Assembly: GCF_000151315.2 (NCBI RefSeq)
Contig: NW_011887297.1
Coordinates: forward strand, 907,587 to 971,586
Length of the DNA: 64,000 nt
Direction: 5' to 3'
Source: Capsaspora owczarzaki ATCC 30864
Taxonomy: Eukaryota; Opisthokonta; Filasterea
The stretch's first letter is position 1; the number at the start of each line of letters is the position of its first letter. Positions 36,519 to 49,509 of the stretch are shown one piece after another. The notes below the pieces were generated by a model. That model did not search any database. It was not told the origin of the DNA and saw only the letters and a program-made list of their open reading frames with translations. Position numbers and translations under genes: made by a program.

Positions 36519-38599
36519 GGCGCTTCAGTCTCCTTGTCGCTTGTGGTCTGCGTGATGTTGGCTCTGGGTCTAGGGAAGTGACGGGCGGGCGGGCGGGCGG
36601 CGAAGCAAAGCGAGAGAAACGCAAAGCAACACTTTTGTCGGCCAAAGGCAATCTGTGAAATCCATGCACATTTGGTGTGAGCGACCAACATCAGAACCCG
36701 AGTCGGTGTTGTTTGAAGGGTTGAGTGGGGTGTTGAGGTGCCTAGGCTTCAACGATTCAACGGCACAAACCGAATCAACGGTCGGTTCTCTTCCGAGTGA
36801 TGGATGCGCGGTTTTCAGATTCGTCGCAGTGTTGCATCGACAGACACAGAACGACGAAGCGAAGTGAAAGTGGTCAGCAGTGGTGGGTCAGAGCGAGCAA
36901 GAGTGAAGGCAGCAAAAAAGTCGCATGACTGGAGAGAACGAACAAAGCGAACAAAACGCTCAAAAAAAAAAAAAAAAAAAAAAAAGAGACCAGACACGAG
37001 CTCAGAGAGCGCATGACGGCGCCCCATCCTGGAGTCGCAAGACTTGGGAAAAAGGGACGGCAATGAAGTGATCACATCCGACACCGCACAACACCCCACC
37101 ACCCCGCGACACTCACACGTCGTGAGCCCCTGCGAAGAACGGAGAGAGATTTTTTTAAAGGCTTTTTCGGAATTGTCCAAAGGATCTCATTTTTTTGTGC
37201 GTTTTGATTCTGGCATTGGTAGAACACCAGCGGAGAAGAGGACGTCTGACTGCAGGGATGGAAGGTCAAAGACACAGAGAACAAAAGGAGGCCATACACA
37301 ATCGCGGAAGACGAGAAGCGCAAGTCACGGGAAGCGGATGGCAGCGATTGTGTTGTGCCTGAGAATAATATCGCAAGGAATTGAAAAAAAGGAAAAAAAA
37401 AAAAAAAAAAGAATGAAAGCAAGAATTGATGCTGATGCTGATGCTGATGCTGATGGTGCTGGGATGGTCGGCTTGATGCGTTTTTCATCAATGCAACAGA
37501 CTAGACAAGAGCGCTTCCGACAGCTGCTGCAGATTCGGGTTGATCGCAAAAACGTTTCGCTCAGGTCTGAGAAGCGCAGATCGTGGATGAACAAAGCTCA
37601 GCGAAAGAACGCGAGCACGCTTCATTGAGCTTTTTGCAAACGCAAGCAATGACTTTCATTGGATGAACAAAATGTCAGGCAAGCAACGAAACAACAACAA
37701 AAAATAACAACAACAAAAAACCCACCAAGAAACAACGCAGCACAAAGATGCATGGTACGTTGCCCCACGATGTGATGGAAGTCGCGTGGTGCACAAGCAA
37801 CCTCGTTGTAACCTGCCGGCGCCTTACAGAGCAGGACTGGACCACGGCATGACGACTTGCCGGCCAAATCACTCTCAACCTCCACTCTCATCAGCAACCA
37901 CTCCCCCAACGAATGAGGACTTACCACATTCAGCCAGGAGCTTCCACAATGGCTTCGGTATCCCCTTGCCGATAGAAGGGCAACGAGAACTAGGACAGGC
38001 GGGAACTGGCGAGAGGACAAGTCGAGTGGCAAAAAAACCCCTGATACCAAAGCCGGGAACTGGCAGATGGCGGCAGCAGCAGCAGTGGTAGCGACGAAGG
38101 GAGGAAGAGGAGGAGGAGGGGGAGGAGGAGGCTATTGGAACTGAAGAGGAAGGCGGCCGGAAGGCACCGGAAACCGTTGGACTAGGACAATGGGAAAGGG
38201 AGGGGGAGGCAAGTGTATTCGCAGGCAGGCCTGAAGCGAGTCGGTAGAAGGATACGCAGGCAGACGGAGGGCAGCAGCAGCACCAGCACCACGAGAGCGC
38301 GAGACGGGACACCAACAAAACAACGAAACAAATACAGCGTGCCATAGCCTTGCTGGTCATCAAGGAACGGATGCTACAACAACGACCAAACAACAGTGAA
38401 ACCTTAACAAACCAAAAAGAAGAGCAGTGAAGCGAACGAGAGCGAGAAGACGGCGGTGAATAGTGAAAGCAAAAACAATCAAAAAATCTCTGAATGCTGA
38501 ATAGCACTCAGAATCCAAAGAAAATATAATGGAGGAGCATGCGGAAGTGCGCGCAAGTAGTACTCGCAAATCCACAGACGACACTTGGTGCGTGTCGAT
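36519..38599. other. Largest intergenic gap; possible unrecognised short gene on minus strand
   Basis: About 2.1 kb without a confident gene, containing the kinesin promoter at its left end. It holds an A25 run near 36961-36985, an A18 run near 37393-37410, a (GATGCT)n run at 37426-37455 and purine-rich GGA repeats near 38098-38131. On the minus strand, an open segment 37958-38420 with a hydrophobic, Cys-rich start ends at a perfect GTAAGT donor (38420 down to about 37925). It can be joined in phase to a second segment starting near 37822. I do not recognise the product, and chance is a serious alternative. Confidence 0.3.
37426..37455. repeat. (GATGCT)n hexanucleotide repeat
   Basis: Four to five tandem copies of gatgct in the non-coding gap upstream of kinesin-3. 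Confidence 0.85.
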
Positions 38600-39691
38600 T
38601 TAGTCTTCACGGCGCGGAGACTCTGCGCGGGCAACGGGCGAGCGAGAGCGTTCGCGAACAGGGGAACGGTCGCGGGCAGGCGAACGGTCGCGGACAGGCG
38701 AGCGAGAGCGGCCACGAGCACCGTTGTCACGGGCAGGCGAGCGAGAGCGGTCGCGGCGAGGGGAACGCGAGCGGTCACGACGGGGAGAGCGGTCACGGCG
38801 AGGCGAGCGCGAGCGATCGCGACTAACAAAGCAAAGGGCGTTCATTCGACACACGACGGGAGCAAAGATGAGCAACAAAGCAACACATCAACAGGCAGGA
38901 GAGCGTGAGAGAGAGACACAGAGAGCGAGAGAGACGGGGACGTACCGACGATCGCCGCCATAGCCACCGCGGCGGTCATCAAAGCGGTCGCGACCACGAT
39001 CGCCACCACGACGGTCGGTCGGCGGGTTGGGGCAGTCCTTGGCCCAGTGACCAGGCTTGTTGCAGCGGAAGCACGAGTCAGAGTCGGCGGAGCGGTTCTG
39101 GCCCTTGGCCCACTCGACGGCAATGCGAACGCCGCGAACGTTGCGGCCGTTCTCACGGTTGAGCGCGTCCTGCAAAAACAAAAACAAAAACGCAGCGAGC
39201 ATCAGCAAAGGAAGGAAGGAAGGAAGGCGAGCAATCGAGGCGGGAAAAACAAAAAGGACAACGGCACAAAAAAAAAAAAAAAAAAAAAAGCCAACGATCT
39301 CCTTTCAAAAAGCGCGCTCGCGTTTTCCCCCTCCTTTGCAACGCAACTCCCGACCGACCACGCGAATCCACCACCGAATGGCACAAGCGGAATCCCATCA
39401 GAGTAAAACCCCCCCAAAAACAAGACGGAGGGAGGGAGGACGAGCATGCTGATTCGAAACGGGATCAACGACGAAATCGCAGCCACAACGTTGAAACGTT
39501 GCTCTTCTGCTGCTCTCAAGTTCTAGGGCACTGACCTCGGCATCACGACGGTCCTCGAACTCGACAAAGCCAAAGCTGTAGACGGCACCGCCCTTGATGT
39601 CGCAGCGGACGAGGCGGCCGTAGGGCTGGAAGATGTCTTCGAGATCGCGAACGCGAGTGTCGCGGTCCAGGCGGCCAATGAAGAGAGCCAT
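38600..39691 (-). CDS. SR splicing factor with RRM and CCHC zinc knuckle (SRSF7/RSZ type)
   Basis: Three exons: 39536-39691, 38946-39169 and 38600-38822, 200 residues. The RRM covers the first exon and start of the second, with RNP2 LFIGRL and RNP1 YSFGFVEF. A single zinc knuckle CFRCNKPGHWAKDC (C-x2-C-x4-H-x4-C) follows. A Gly/Arg/Asp hinge leads into an RS domain of repeated RDRSRSPRR units ending in ESPRRED. RRM plus one knuckle plus RS is the layout of human SRSF7 (9G8) and plant RSZ21/22. It would act in constitutive and alternative splicing in the nucleus, regulated by phosphorylation of the RS tail. The intron 39170-39535 includes a poly(A) run at about 39269-39289 (poly-T in sense). 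Confidence 0.94.
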
Positions 39692-39874
39692 GTGTGTGTG
39701 TGTCTGATTCAAAAAGAAACTGAGCCTCAACCCAAACTTGAACAAACGTTGATGAGAGACAATGATGATGATGATGATCCAATGCAATTGGACAAGTTTT
39801 ATTTTGTAGCGTGCCGAAAGCAAAAAAAAAAAAAAACTCTTTGTCTCTCGGAAAACCAAATCACCAACAACTCC

Positions 39875-42800
39875 TCAGGACTCGGGAGCCTTGGCCATCG
39901 CCGCTTGACGCTTGGCGGCATACGAAGTGGTGCTGGCAGTGCCCATCTCCAACTCCTTGGCCTGGTAGTAGTGCGGCGCCACTTCAATCAGCCACTCTGG
40001 CTTGATTTCGACAATTTGACGCATAAACTCCTTGCTGGTGAGCACCAACTCGTGGTAGACGACCCACCGAGGCAGTTCCTCGAGCAAGGAGCTGGTTGGA
40101 TGGATGTGCACGGTTTGGGAGTGTTTGACGGTTTGGTAGCTGCCCTTGGACAGGCGAGCGGCGTGGTAAAAGTAGCCTGCGGTGATGGCTTTGGCAATCT
40201 TGGTGGGATCGCTGTTGGCGCTGGTCGGCTCTGCTGTCAGTGCAATTTCAACGCGTTCCATCAAGCCCTGCAGCTGCTCGCGGACGTCGCGGGCACGCCG
40301 CATCGAGCGGAACTGGATAAAGTTCTCAAAGCACCACTGGGTCGAGTGGTCAGTGTCGACCCACTGCGTGTAGACACTCAAAAGGGACATGTGGTCGCCG
40401 CCTGGACGCCAGAAGCTCTTGCGAGCATTGTCGGCAAGCATGGCGCGGTCTTTTGGCTTGTAAAAGATGGCGTTGTTCACCGAAAGCATGGCGACAATGG
40501 TCAACACGTCCTCGGGGCACTGGTACTGCTCAGAGGCGAGCAGGGTCTTGGAGAGCATGGGATCGACGGGGAATTCGGCCATGCGTCGGCCGAGCTTGGT
40601 CAGCTCGCCTCGGTCGTTCAGGGCACCAAGGGCGTACAGCTGCTCCAGGGCTCGAATCAACGTCTCGGAGGGCGGCGGGTCCATGAAATCAAAGTGAATC
40701 AGATCGTTGATGCCGAGCGACTTGAGGAGCAGCACGACGTTTCCCAAGTTGGTCCGCTGGATTTCCGGCACGGTCGACTCTTCGAGCTCGTTCTGGAAAG
40801 CCCACGACGTGTACAGGCGGAAGCACTTGCCCGCAGCCACGCGACCTGCGCGGCCGGCTCTTTGGTTGGAGGATGCCTTGGAGATTGGGGTGACGAGCAG
40901 CGCCTCCATGCCGGTGCGTGGGTTGTACGACTTTTGCTTGACAAACCCGGGATCAATCACGTACACGATGCCATCAATGGTGAGCGATGTCTCGGCAATG
41001 TTCGTGGCAAGCACCACTTTGCGGGCGCCCGGGGGCACAGCCTCAAAGATTTTCGTCTGCATGTCAGACGGCAATGTCGAGTAGATTGGGCAGATGATGA
41101 GTTCGGGGATGGCCTTGCCGAGACGCTTGACACGATCCTGCAAGACCTCTTGGGCCGTCTCAATTTCTTCCTGGCCCGTCAAAAAGACGAGAATATCGCC
41201 AGCGGGCTGGGTCATGTGGATTTGCAGAACAGTGACTACGGCGGCATCCAAGTAGTCGGCCTCAGGCGCCTTTGTGTAGTAGATATCCACGGGGAACCGT
41301 CGACCAGGAATGGTAAAGATGGGTGCCTTGTCAAAGTAGTCTGAGAACTTTTCGGCATCCAGCGTCGCCGACGAGATCAGGAGCTTGAGATCGGGCCGAA
41401 ACCGCGCCACATCCTTCACCAACCCAAACAAAATGTCCGTATGGAGCGTGCGCTCGTGCGCCTCGTCAATCATCATGACAGAGTAGGACGCGAGATCGGG
41501 CTCGGACAAGAACTCGCGCAGCAGCATGCCATCCGTCATGTACTTGAGCACGGTCTTTTCCGACGTGCAGTCCTCAAAACGGATCGAGTAGCCCACTTCG
41601 GCTCCGAGCTTGACGTCCATTTCGTCCGCCACACGTGCAGCCACCGACATGGCAGCGACGCGACGAGGCTGGGTGCAGCCAATCTTTTTCGTGCCCTTGG
41701 CCGTGTAGCCTGCCTCGACCAGATATTGCGGGACTTGGGTGGTCTTGCCAGAGCCCGTTTCGGCGACAATGATGATGACTTGGTGGTCGCGAATGGCGTC
41801 GAGCAGATCGGTGCGATACTCGTAGAGAGGGAGGGATTCGCGGGTAGCCTTGATTTGCGCTCGGTGTTCCTTGTGTGCATTTTCCTTGCGCTTGCGCTCG
41901 TCCATTTCGCCTCCTGCATTCATTTCTGCGAGTAGCTGCTTTGCTGCCGCAGCGGTGGCAACGAGCGACGCGCTGGCATTCTTGTCGTTGGACACGGTGC
42001 CGGAAATGTTGCCCGACAGGACAAAGTCGACCTGGTCGGCCAGCAACAGACCAGTGGTTTCGTCAGTCTCGGAAATGAACTGATCAGAGGCCGAGACACC
42101 ACCTGCTGCGCCCTTGCTCGAGATGGAACGTTTGATTTGCTCGTCCTCCCACCGTTGTTGCTCAGACCAGCGGGTGCCTGCGTCGCTGTCGGCGCTCTTT
42201 TTGCCCTTTTCCGAGTATCGGGTTGTCAGCAGCGACTCTTGCTTGGCACGATCGCGCTGGCCCTTCTTCTCGTCCATGTAGGCGTCTGGCATGACGTACG
42301 TGTCGACGTTCTCCATTTCCTTGGCTCGCTCGTGCTCCTCTGCAAGGGCCAGCAGATGCTTTTTCTGATCGAGCGCCTCCCTCTCGCGCTTGGTCAACGA
42401 GACGCCAGCAAACAGCCGCTCTTCGTCCTCAATTTCCTTGCGGAGCTCGGAGAGCTTCTTTTCTTGCCGCTCGCCAATGTAGCGCCGCCGAGACGCCTTG
42501 CGCAATGCGTCAATTTCCTGCTGTCGCTCGGCTGCCGACTTTGGTTGGACAAACGACTCTGGTAGACTTTCGGACGCAGCAGCAGCGGCAGCAGCAGCGG
42601 TGCTTGCCGTTCGTTCCTTGTCCTTGTTTCGCATTCGCTCAGCAAAAGCGTCACGCTCTGCAAGATCTTGCTCTCTCTCGCGTTCACGGCGCTCCTCTTC
42701 CGTTTCGTCTGCAGTGATCTGCATGTCTGCGTCTTCCGAAGCAGCCGAGCCAGCGGCACGTTCGTAGCGCGCTCGTTTCGCGCGTTCAATCCGCGCAGCA

Positions 42801-43396
42801 GCGTGATCGTCGTCGTCCTCGTCCGATTCCACCTGCTGCTGCTGCGATGCCTCCTTGCCATGCCCCGATGATGAAGATGCTGATGATGATGATGATGATG
42901 GACCATCGTCTTCACGGCTGCGGATTTGCCGCTTGACACGACTTCCGCCTGAAGTGACATTGGATGTGGCGGCGGTCGATTCGGATCCCGCCGCCTTTGT
43001 CGCGCTCGATGGCTTGATCTGAGCAGCAGCAGCAGTGGCAGCAGCAGCAACAACAGGAGCAGGTTCGTCCATAATCATGCGGGTCTTGCTGTTCTGCAGC
43101 TGGACTTGCTTTGCGCGGGCCTCGTCGCTGCGACGTTGTTGCCGTTCCTGCTCCAGCCGCTGCTGGTGCTGCATGGCCTGCACATTCCTGGGCATGCGGT
43201 TGAACAGCTCGGTGGCGAACGTCAGCGACCGCGGATCGTCCGGCAGCGTCTCTCGGAGCGCGGCATGCAGTCCAGCAGCCGACTTGGCTGAACTGGCCTG
43301 CGCGAGCACAAACTGAACCATCACCCGCTCAGACATGCCGAGCAGCTCAAACAGCTGGTCGCTCACAAACTGCGTCAGCGCAGCTCGGTCGGCCAT
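39875..43396 (-). CDS. DHX16: DEAH-box pre-mRNA splicing helicase DHX16/Prp2
   Basis: Intronless 1173-residue frame (human DHX16 1041). It drives catalytic activation of the spliceosome by ATP-dependent remodelling. The N-terminal about 80 residues resemble the DHX16 leader ([20 protein letters not shown]), followed by Lys/Glu/Arg-rich and low-complexity sequence. The helicase core has motif [15 protein letters not shown], Ia [10 protein letters not shown], motif II DEAH ([14 protein letters not shown]), motif [17 protein letters not shown], motif [13 protein letters not shown] and motif [10 protein letters not shown]. The winged-helix, ratchet and OB-fold regions follow to the C-terminus, which ends near [17 protein letters not shown]. 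The start ATG is the first in frame; an upstream gap of 271 bp is shared with a divergent gene. Absence of introns is odd among its neighbours. Confidence 0.97.
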   Translation of the reverse strand: MADRAALTQFVSDQLFELLGMSERVMVQFVLAQASSAKSAAGLHAALRETLPDDPRSLTFATELFNRMPRNVQAMQHQQRLEQERQQRRSDEARAKQVQLQNSKTRMIMDEPAPVVAAAATAAAAQIKPSSATKAAGSESTAATSNVTSGGSRVKRQIRSREDDGPSSSSSSASSSSGHGKEASQQQQVESDEDDDDHAAARIERAKRARYERAAGSAASEDADMQITADETEEERREREREQDLAERDAFAERMRNKDKERTASTAAAAAAAASESLPESFVQPKSAAERQQEIDALRKASRRRYIGERQEKKLSELRKEIEDEERLFAGVSLTKREREALDQKKHLLALAEEHERAKEMENVDTYVMPDAYMDEKKGQRDRAKQESLLTTRYSEKGKKSADSDAGTRWSEQQRWEDEQIKRSISSKGAAGGVSASDQFISETDETTGLLLADQVDFVLSGNISGTVSNDKNASASLVATAAAAKQLLAEMNAGGEMDERKRKENAHKEHRAQIKATRESLPLYEYRTDLLDAIRDHQVIIIVAETGSGKTTQVPQYLVEAGYTAKGTKKIGCTQPRRVAAMSVAARVADEMDVKLGAEVGYSIRFEDCTSEKTVLKYMTDGMLLREFLSEPDLASYSVMMIDEAHERTLHTDILFGLVKDVARFRPDLKLLISSATLDAEKFSDYFDKAPIFTIPGRRFPVDIYYTKAPEADYLDAAVVTVLQIHMTQPAGDILVFLTGQEEIETAQEVLQDRVKRLGKAIPELIICPIYSTLPSDMQTKIFEAVPPGARKVVLATNIAETSLTIDGIVYVIDPGFVKQKSYNPRTGMEALLVTPISKASSNQRAGRAGRVAAGKCFRLYTSWAFQNELEESTVPEIQRTNLGNVVLLLKSLGINDLIHFDFMDPPPSETLIRALEQLYALGALNDRGELTKLGRRMAEFPVDPMLSKTLLASEQYQCPEDVLTIVAMLSVNNAIFYKPKDRAMLADNARKSFWRPGGDHMSLLSVYTQWVDTDHSTQWCFENFIQFRSMRRARDVREQLQGLMERVEIALTAEPTSANSDPTKIAKAITAGYFYHAARLSKGSYQTVKHSQTVHIHPTSSLLEELPRWVVYHELVLTSKEFMRQIVEIKPEWLIEVAPHYYQAKELEMGTASTTSYAAKRQAAMAKAPES

Positions 43397-43667
43397 TTAT
43401 TTGTTTTTTCGCGTTGTGTAGCTTCACAGGTGGAGGATGTGCTTTGAGATTCAGTGAAAGCAGAAAAGCGATGAAAATCTGAGAAAACGAAACACACAAA
43501 CACCACAAAATTAAGAAGACTGTGGCAATAGAAGAAGCTCGATTCTGAGAACTCTATTGATGTATACATAGTGGGACGCGAGACTCATATCATCTAAATC
43601 GAAATCGACTCTGTTTCGAGGCAGTCCTTCTTTTTAATTCCTCTGGATTGATCAAACATTCTGAGAA
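43397..43667. promoter_or_regulatory. Divergent intergenic region, probable bidirectional promoter
   Basis: DHX16 (-) and the vWA protein gene (+) start 271 bp apart in opposite directions. AT-rich DNA is concentrated at 43485-43600. No specific element is identified. Confidence 0.55.
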
Positions 43668-45331
<1,664 letters not shown>

Positions 45332-45765
45332 CAAACGCTTGCGCCCATCGACTCTTGCCACATTTGAAGATGTGGGGAAAGTGCATCTCGTCAGGTCCTA
45401 CGAAAAAGGCCTTCATCATTTCACTCCTACCGCCAACCCCCCCCCCCCCCCGCGTGAGCTTGAGCAAACCGAGTTGCCGACGAGTAGCGCCCGCATGACC
45501 AGGGGCGCTTTTGCACCAACCGTTCCTTCAGTCCATCCCCACAAGTCAATCTTTGCACCTGATTTTGTTCCTTCGCTTGGTGGTTTTTCAGCTTTAGAAG
45601 CTTTTTCCACTCTCCAATAAACGCAATGCAAAATAACATGTCTCGTAGAATATGATTACACGCTCAGGATGCGAGCACCAAAAGATAAAAAACAAAAAAC
45701 CAAACACCAAAACGCCTTGGACCAAGTGTTCGCAGCAGCAATTGGTTGCCCGAGGTTTTCTTGCT
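45332..45765. other. Convergent intergenic region
   Basis: 434 bp between the 3' ends of the vWA gene (+) and the EBP-like gene (-). It contains a C13-14 run near 45439-45452. No gene seen. Confidence 0.5.
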
Positions 45766-46632
45766 CTACTTGTCTTTCGCAAGCTTATCGGCCTCGCGAA
45801 GACGCTTGGCGATCGCGGCGGACGAGCGATAGATGAGGTACATCGGGAGGAAGGTCCAGAGCGCGTTGGCGGCCACAAACAAGACCCAGAAGTGGATGAT
45901 GTGGTGGCTCTTGAATTCGAGGTTGAGGTCTGCGGGAATGTTGGGGAAGTCGGCAAAGATCTCTGCACCTGCAAAGACCCAAGTTCCGGTCCACTGAATG
46001 GCGCTGATCAGGATGATGAGCGGGTGCGTGAGGGCGTCGTTGCGGTGCAGAGCGCGGTACGCCCACAGGCACAGCGGGGTGTACACCACCAGCTCGCACA
46101 GTGAGATGACCATGACGAACGGATCGCGCTCGAGGTAGCGGCGATCGAGGCGGCCGTACTCTTCGTAGAGCGAGGGCATGCGCTTGAGGAAGCCGACCAT
46201 TCTGTAAAGTCCGCGCCACAAGGCGTAGTAGACCCAAGAGCGCAGACCCAAGAGCGCAGACCAAGGAGGAAGCCAGACCAAAACAACGCGTGCTTCAGTG
46301 AGTGTTGATGATGGACAATGCAAAAGCGGCATTTTTGTTTTTGGTTACCCGTCGAGGAAGAGATGGATCAGGATTCCGTTAAAGAGCAGCCACCAGCCGA
46401 CGAGGCGATCGCCGAACGAGATCGACCTGCCCTTGCTCGAGCTGAAGACCAGCGTCAGGAGGAACACCACGATGGGCACAATGACCGCAGGATCGGTCTC
46501 GCGCAGGTACGCAACCAGCCTGTCCTGGTCCGACAGCAGCTCGATGATGAACAGGTGCGTGTTGACAAAAATGGACTCGCCCGTGACGGCCGCTGCCTTG
46601 GGAGCCGACGATGATGCTGCTTTGCTCGACAT
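45766..46632 (-). CDS. EBP/EBPL-like sterol isomerase family (EXPERA) membrane protein
   Basis: Two exons, 46349-46632 and 45766-46201, 239 residues. Known members move the sterol double bond from C8 to C7 in the ER. Family features: a helix with IVVFLLTLVF, then LVGWWLLFNGILIHLFLDG (active-site His and acidic residue; human has IHLVIEG), LYEEYGRLDRRYLERDPFV (matches LWKEYAKGDSRY), a helix with Glu in VISLCELVVYTP, and SHHIIHFWVLFVAANALWTF. The C-terminal LAKDK resembles an ER retrieval signal. The acidic residue after the catalytic His is Asp, not Glu. Joining at acceptor 46201 makes the loop after LDG shorter than in animal EBP, so the exact start of the second exon is uncertain; no other AG acceptor preserves frame. 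Confidence 0.85.
46226..46258. repeat. Tandem duplication of a 14-base unit in EBP-like intron
   Basis: Two perfect copies of agacccaagagcgc plus part of a third, just upstream (in the sense direction) of the second exon. Confidence 0.8.
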
Positions 46633-46913
46633 GGAAATGGACCAAATAAAAAAAAGTGAGCCTTCTCCATTGGTGTGGAAAAAAAAAAAAAAAGGGAAAA
46701 GGAAGCATCAAAATCGATTGACACAACTTCAGGAAACATACACAAAAACACACACAAATCACACCACACGCAAAAGCTACGATGGCTCCAAGCAGTCAAC
46801 AGCAGCAGCACAACGGGCCACAACCAAGGGCCCCACAGACAAACAAACAAAAAGCAAACAGAGACGAGCATGCGCAAAAAACAGTCTTCACCTCCGAAAA
46901 ACAAAACACAAAA
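46633..46913. other. Intergenic, EBP-like promoter / TOCA 3' region
   Basis: 281 bp between two minus-strand genes, A-rich on the plus strand including an A14 run near 46680-46693. No gene seen. Confidence 0.5.
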
Positions 46914-49252
46914 TTAAATGATCTCAATGTAAGACTCGGGAACGTAGCCTTCGTCGTCGCCACGAGCGACACGAGCCCACCCGCTGCCGTCGTTCTCGAG
47001 AAGCGTCAAGGTTTCGTTGGCAGTCAAGCTGAGCTCGCCCTCGCCGCTGGCGGCGAAGTCGTACAGTGCGCGACATGACTGGGTGGGGAAGTCCTCGTCT
47101 TCGTCTTGCTGCGAGCTCGAGGCACTCTCCATGCGCGAAATGCCGCCTCGAGACGGGGTGGCAGGCGCCCCTCCAGCCATATTCTCGAACGCAGCCAGAT
47201 AGCACTGGAACTTGTACAGCTCCTTGCCGAGCGAATCCATTGTCTTTGCCGTCTCGGCCAGCTGTTGGCGAGCCTCCGCCATGGCCTTCTCGTCAGCGAG
47301 CTGTGGCTTTTCCGTGTACAGCTTGATCATGTTGTCCAAGCTGTCCTTCTTCTTTTGCTCCTTGCCGATTTCTGTTTCAAGCTCGGTAATCTTTTGGCCG
47401 ATGCGCTTCTTGCGCTTTTCCGGCGGCAGGTCCGAAAAGTCATCGCTACCGTCGTCCTGTACAGTGTATAGAGCATCAGAGTTAGTACGAGGATGATTGT
47501 GGTTTGAGGGGTACTCTAAGGCGACCAAACCGTCCGCGTTTTTGTGTTTGTTTTGGGCAAGGTTTGAGCCGACCTCGTACCTTCTTTTTCTTGCCAAACA
47601 GACCACCCGTCTTCTTCTTGGTGGTACCAACGCGAGCAATGGCAGCAGAAGGCGGTGGCTACGCGAGATATTCAAAAAGTAGAACAACAAAATGCAGGAA
47701 ATGAGGGCAATGATACTGTGGCAAACAGATAGGTGTGCAACGCAAGAAACAGAACAAAGGGACGTCCGAAACATACCGCGACAGCCTTGGCGCCGTACTC
47801 GGCGTACTGCACATCGGCCGGAATCTGGAATCCGCTCTTGTGGTCTTCGATAAAGAGCTGAGTGTCGCGGGATGGCTGCACTTTGCCAGCCTCGGTAGTC
47901 ATGTTGTTCAGGCAGGTCGTGACAATCGACATGGTGCTTCGCTCCACATCAGCGTACTGGGCGAACATGGTTGCCATTTTGGCAGTTCGGTCTTCTTCCA
48001 TTCGCTGCATAGCCTGACACACGAGACAACACGGATTGACGAGATTGAGAATGCGCCAGTAGGAATGAGGCTCTCTCCCATGCCTCCATGACGAAAACCA
48101 AAGCAAAAAAACAAAACAAAATCCTTACAGTAAACACAGATGGCATGTCGGTGTAGTAGTACGTTTTCCGGACCTGGTTGGTCTTCTCGACCATAATCAA
48201 GTACTCTGCTTGCGCATCTTCGGCAAGCTTTTGCTTTTGCTGCCAAGTAACCTTGAACTTGTCCTCTTGTGCTTTGGTCATGTTCATGTCCTTGCCAGCC
48301 TTTTCGTAAGCAATTTTGGCAGCCTCGGCCTCTTTGCAGCACTTTTCATAGTTCTTCTTGACCTGCAAATCCGGCAGACAATGCGCAATAAGTGACAAAC
48401 AAGAAAAAAAAATGCGCAAAAACGGATGGCAAGCAAACGGAAACGCGCGTACCTTGTCCAAATCATCCAATTGCTTTTTCATGTTCGCTTGCAAGCGAGC
48501 GCTCTCAGCAAGGTGCTACACCGAGGGAGGGCGCGCGCGCGGGGGGGGGGAAAGCAAGAGAAATTTCGCAAAGCAGAAAATTAGTTTTGTCACATCAAAA
48601 CGTGGCATCCCCGTTTGCCAGCTGCACGAAACCAGGCCTTCCAGACTCCAGCTACGACTTGCCTTTTTGCGCTCTGCGCTCACGTCCTTGGCAAGGTTCT
48701 TGGCCGGCTCGACCAGCGAGTTGGAAAGCGTCTCGCCAATGACTTCGTGCTGCTTGGCAATGTCCTCGGTCTCGCTGAGCAGTGTTGCCCAGGCGCGCAT
48801 GCCCGTGCTAAAGAGGCGGAGATTGGGTGGCGATGCACAGCAAGATCAGCACAGTTTTCCTACACTACAACACGCACCATCGCACCAATCGCTCCGGTCC
48901 CTACCTCTGCTCGTCAGCCTCGCCCTTCTTCTTGGTGGGGATGGTGTCGGACACGAACTGCTTGACCAGCTTGCGGATGGATCCGCCAAACTCGGACTCG
49001 ATTCGTGCTCGCTCCTTCAAGAACTTGGCGTACGTGTTCAAGAACTCGACGCCTTCTTGCGTGTGGTTGGCGATCGCGTCATTTTGATCCTGCAAGGTTC
49101 AAACGAAAAAAAAAAACCGTGAGCACCATTGCAACAGTCAGAAACAAAAAGGAGCAGCATTGTCATGATTGAAGCACCAGTGAAGGAACAGACAGAACAA
49201 AAAAAAAAAAAAAAAAAAAAACTGAAAAAAAAAAATAGCTTTTGTTCGCATG

Positions 49253-49287
<35 letters not shown>

Positions 49288-49509
49288 GCTTTTCCATTGT
49301 GTTTTTTTCCAGTACTTTTTGTATTGTTCGTATTTTTTTTTTTTTTGGTTTTTTTGGTTCGCTCCATCGCTGCCCACAGTTGAGTCTGCAGCCTCCCGCT
49401 TCTGGCCACCCCCCAAAAGGGGCTTTGCATTTTCACATTTTCGCCATTGATGTGTTTTTGTGGTTTGAGTGACACTTTGGCGAACGAGCTGGCCAAGCTG
49501 GCCCGGCCA
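46914..49509 (-). CDS. TOCA-family F-BAR/HR1/SH3 protein (FNBP1/TRIP10-like)
   Basis: Confident exons: 48905-49089, 48663-48807, 48453-48515, 48129-48362, 47777-48013, 47581-47658 and 46914-47456 (about 494 residues). A short first exon must lie upstream; the best candidate is 49468-49509 (MCFGRASLASSFAK), low confidence. The F-BAR region includes HTQEGVEFLNTYAKFLKERA, QHEVIGETLSNSLVEP and TYYYTDMPSVF. A basic LFGKKKK patch follows, as in FNBP1. The HR1 domain begins FSDLPPEKRKKRIGQKITEL (Cdc42 binding in the family). The C-terminal SH3 is CRALYDFAASGEGELSL to DDEGYVPESYIEII. TOCA proteins bend membranes and activate N-WASP-Arp2/3 actin assembly downstream of Cdc42. The intron 48516-48662 uses a GC donor (AAG/GCAAGT). 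Confidence 0.92.
49199..49286. repeat. Facing poly(A) and poly(T) tracts
   Basis: A23 at 49199-49221 and T33 at 49254-49286 on the same strand, 32 bases apart, inside the presumed first intron of the TOCA-like gene. More T-runs follow at 49329-49345 and 49552-49574. The two can pair as a long A-T hairpin. Confidence 0.88.

Noticed and set aside
37044-37628. Plus-strand 194-residue frame ending in Lys-rich and Asp-Ala repeats
   Set aside because: Composition is explained by poly(A) and the (GATGCT)n repeat; no homology or splice context.
39692-41344. 550-residue open frame on the plus strand
   Set aside because: It lies antisense to the well-supported DHX16 coding region, reflects the GC-biased codons of that gene, and resembles no protein family.
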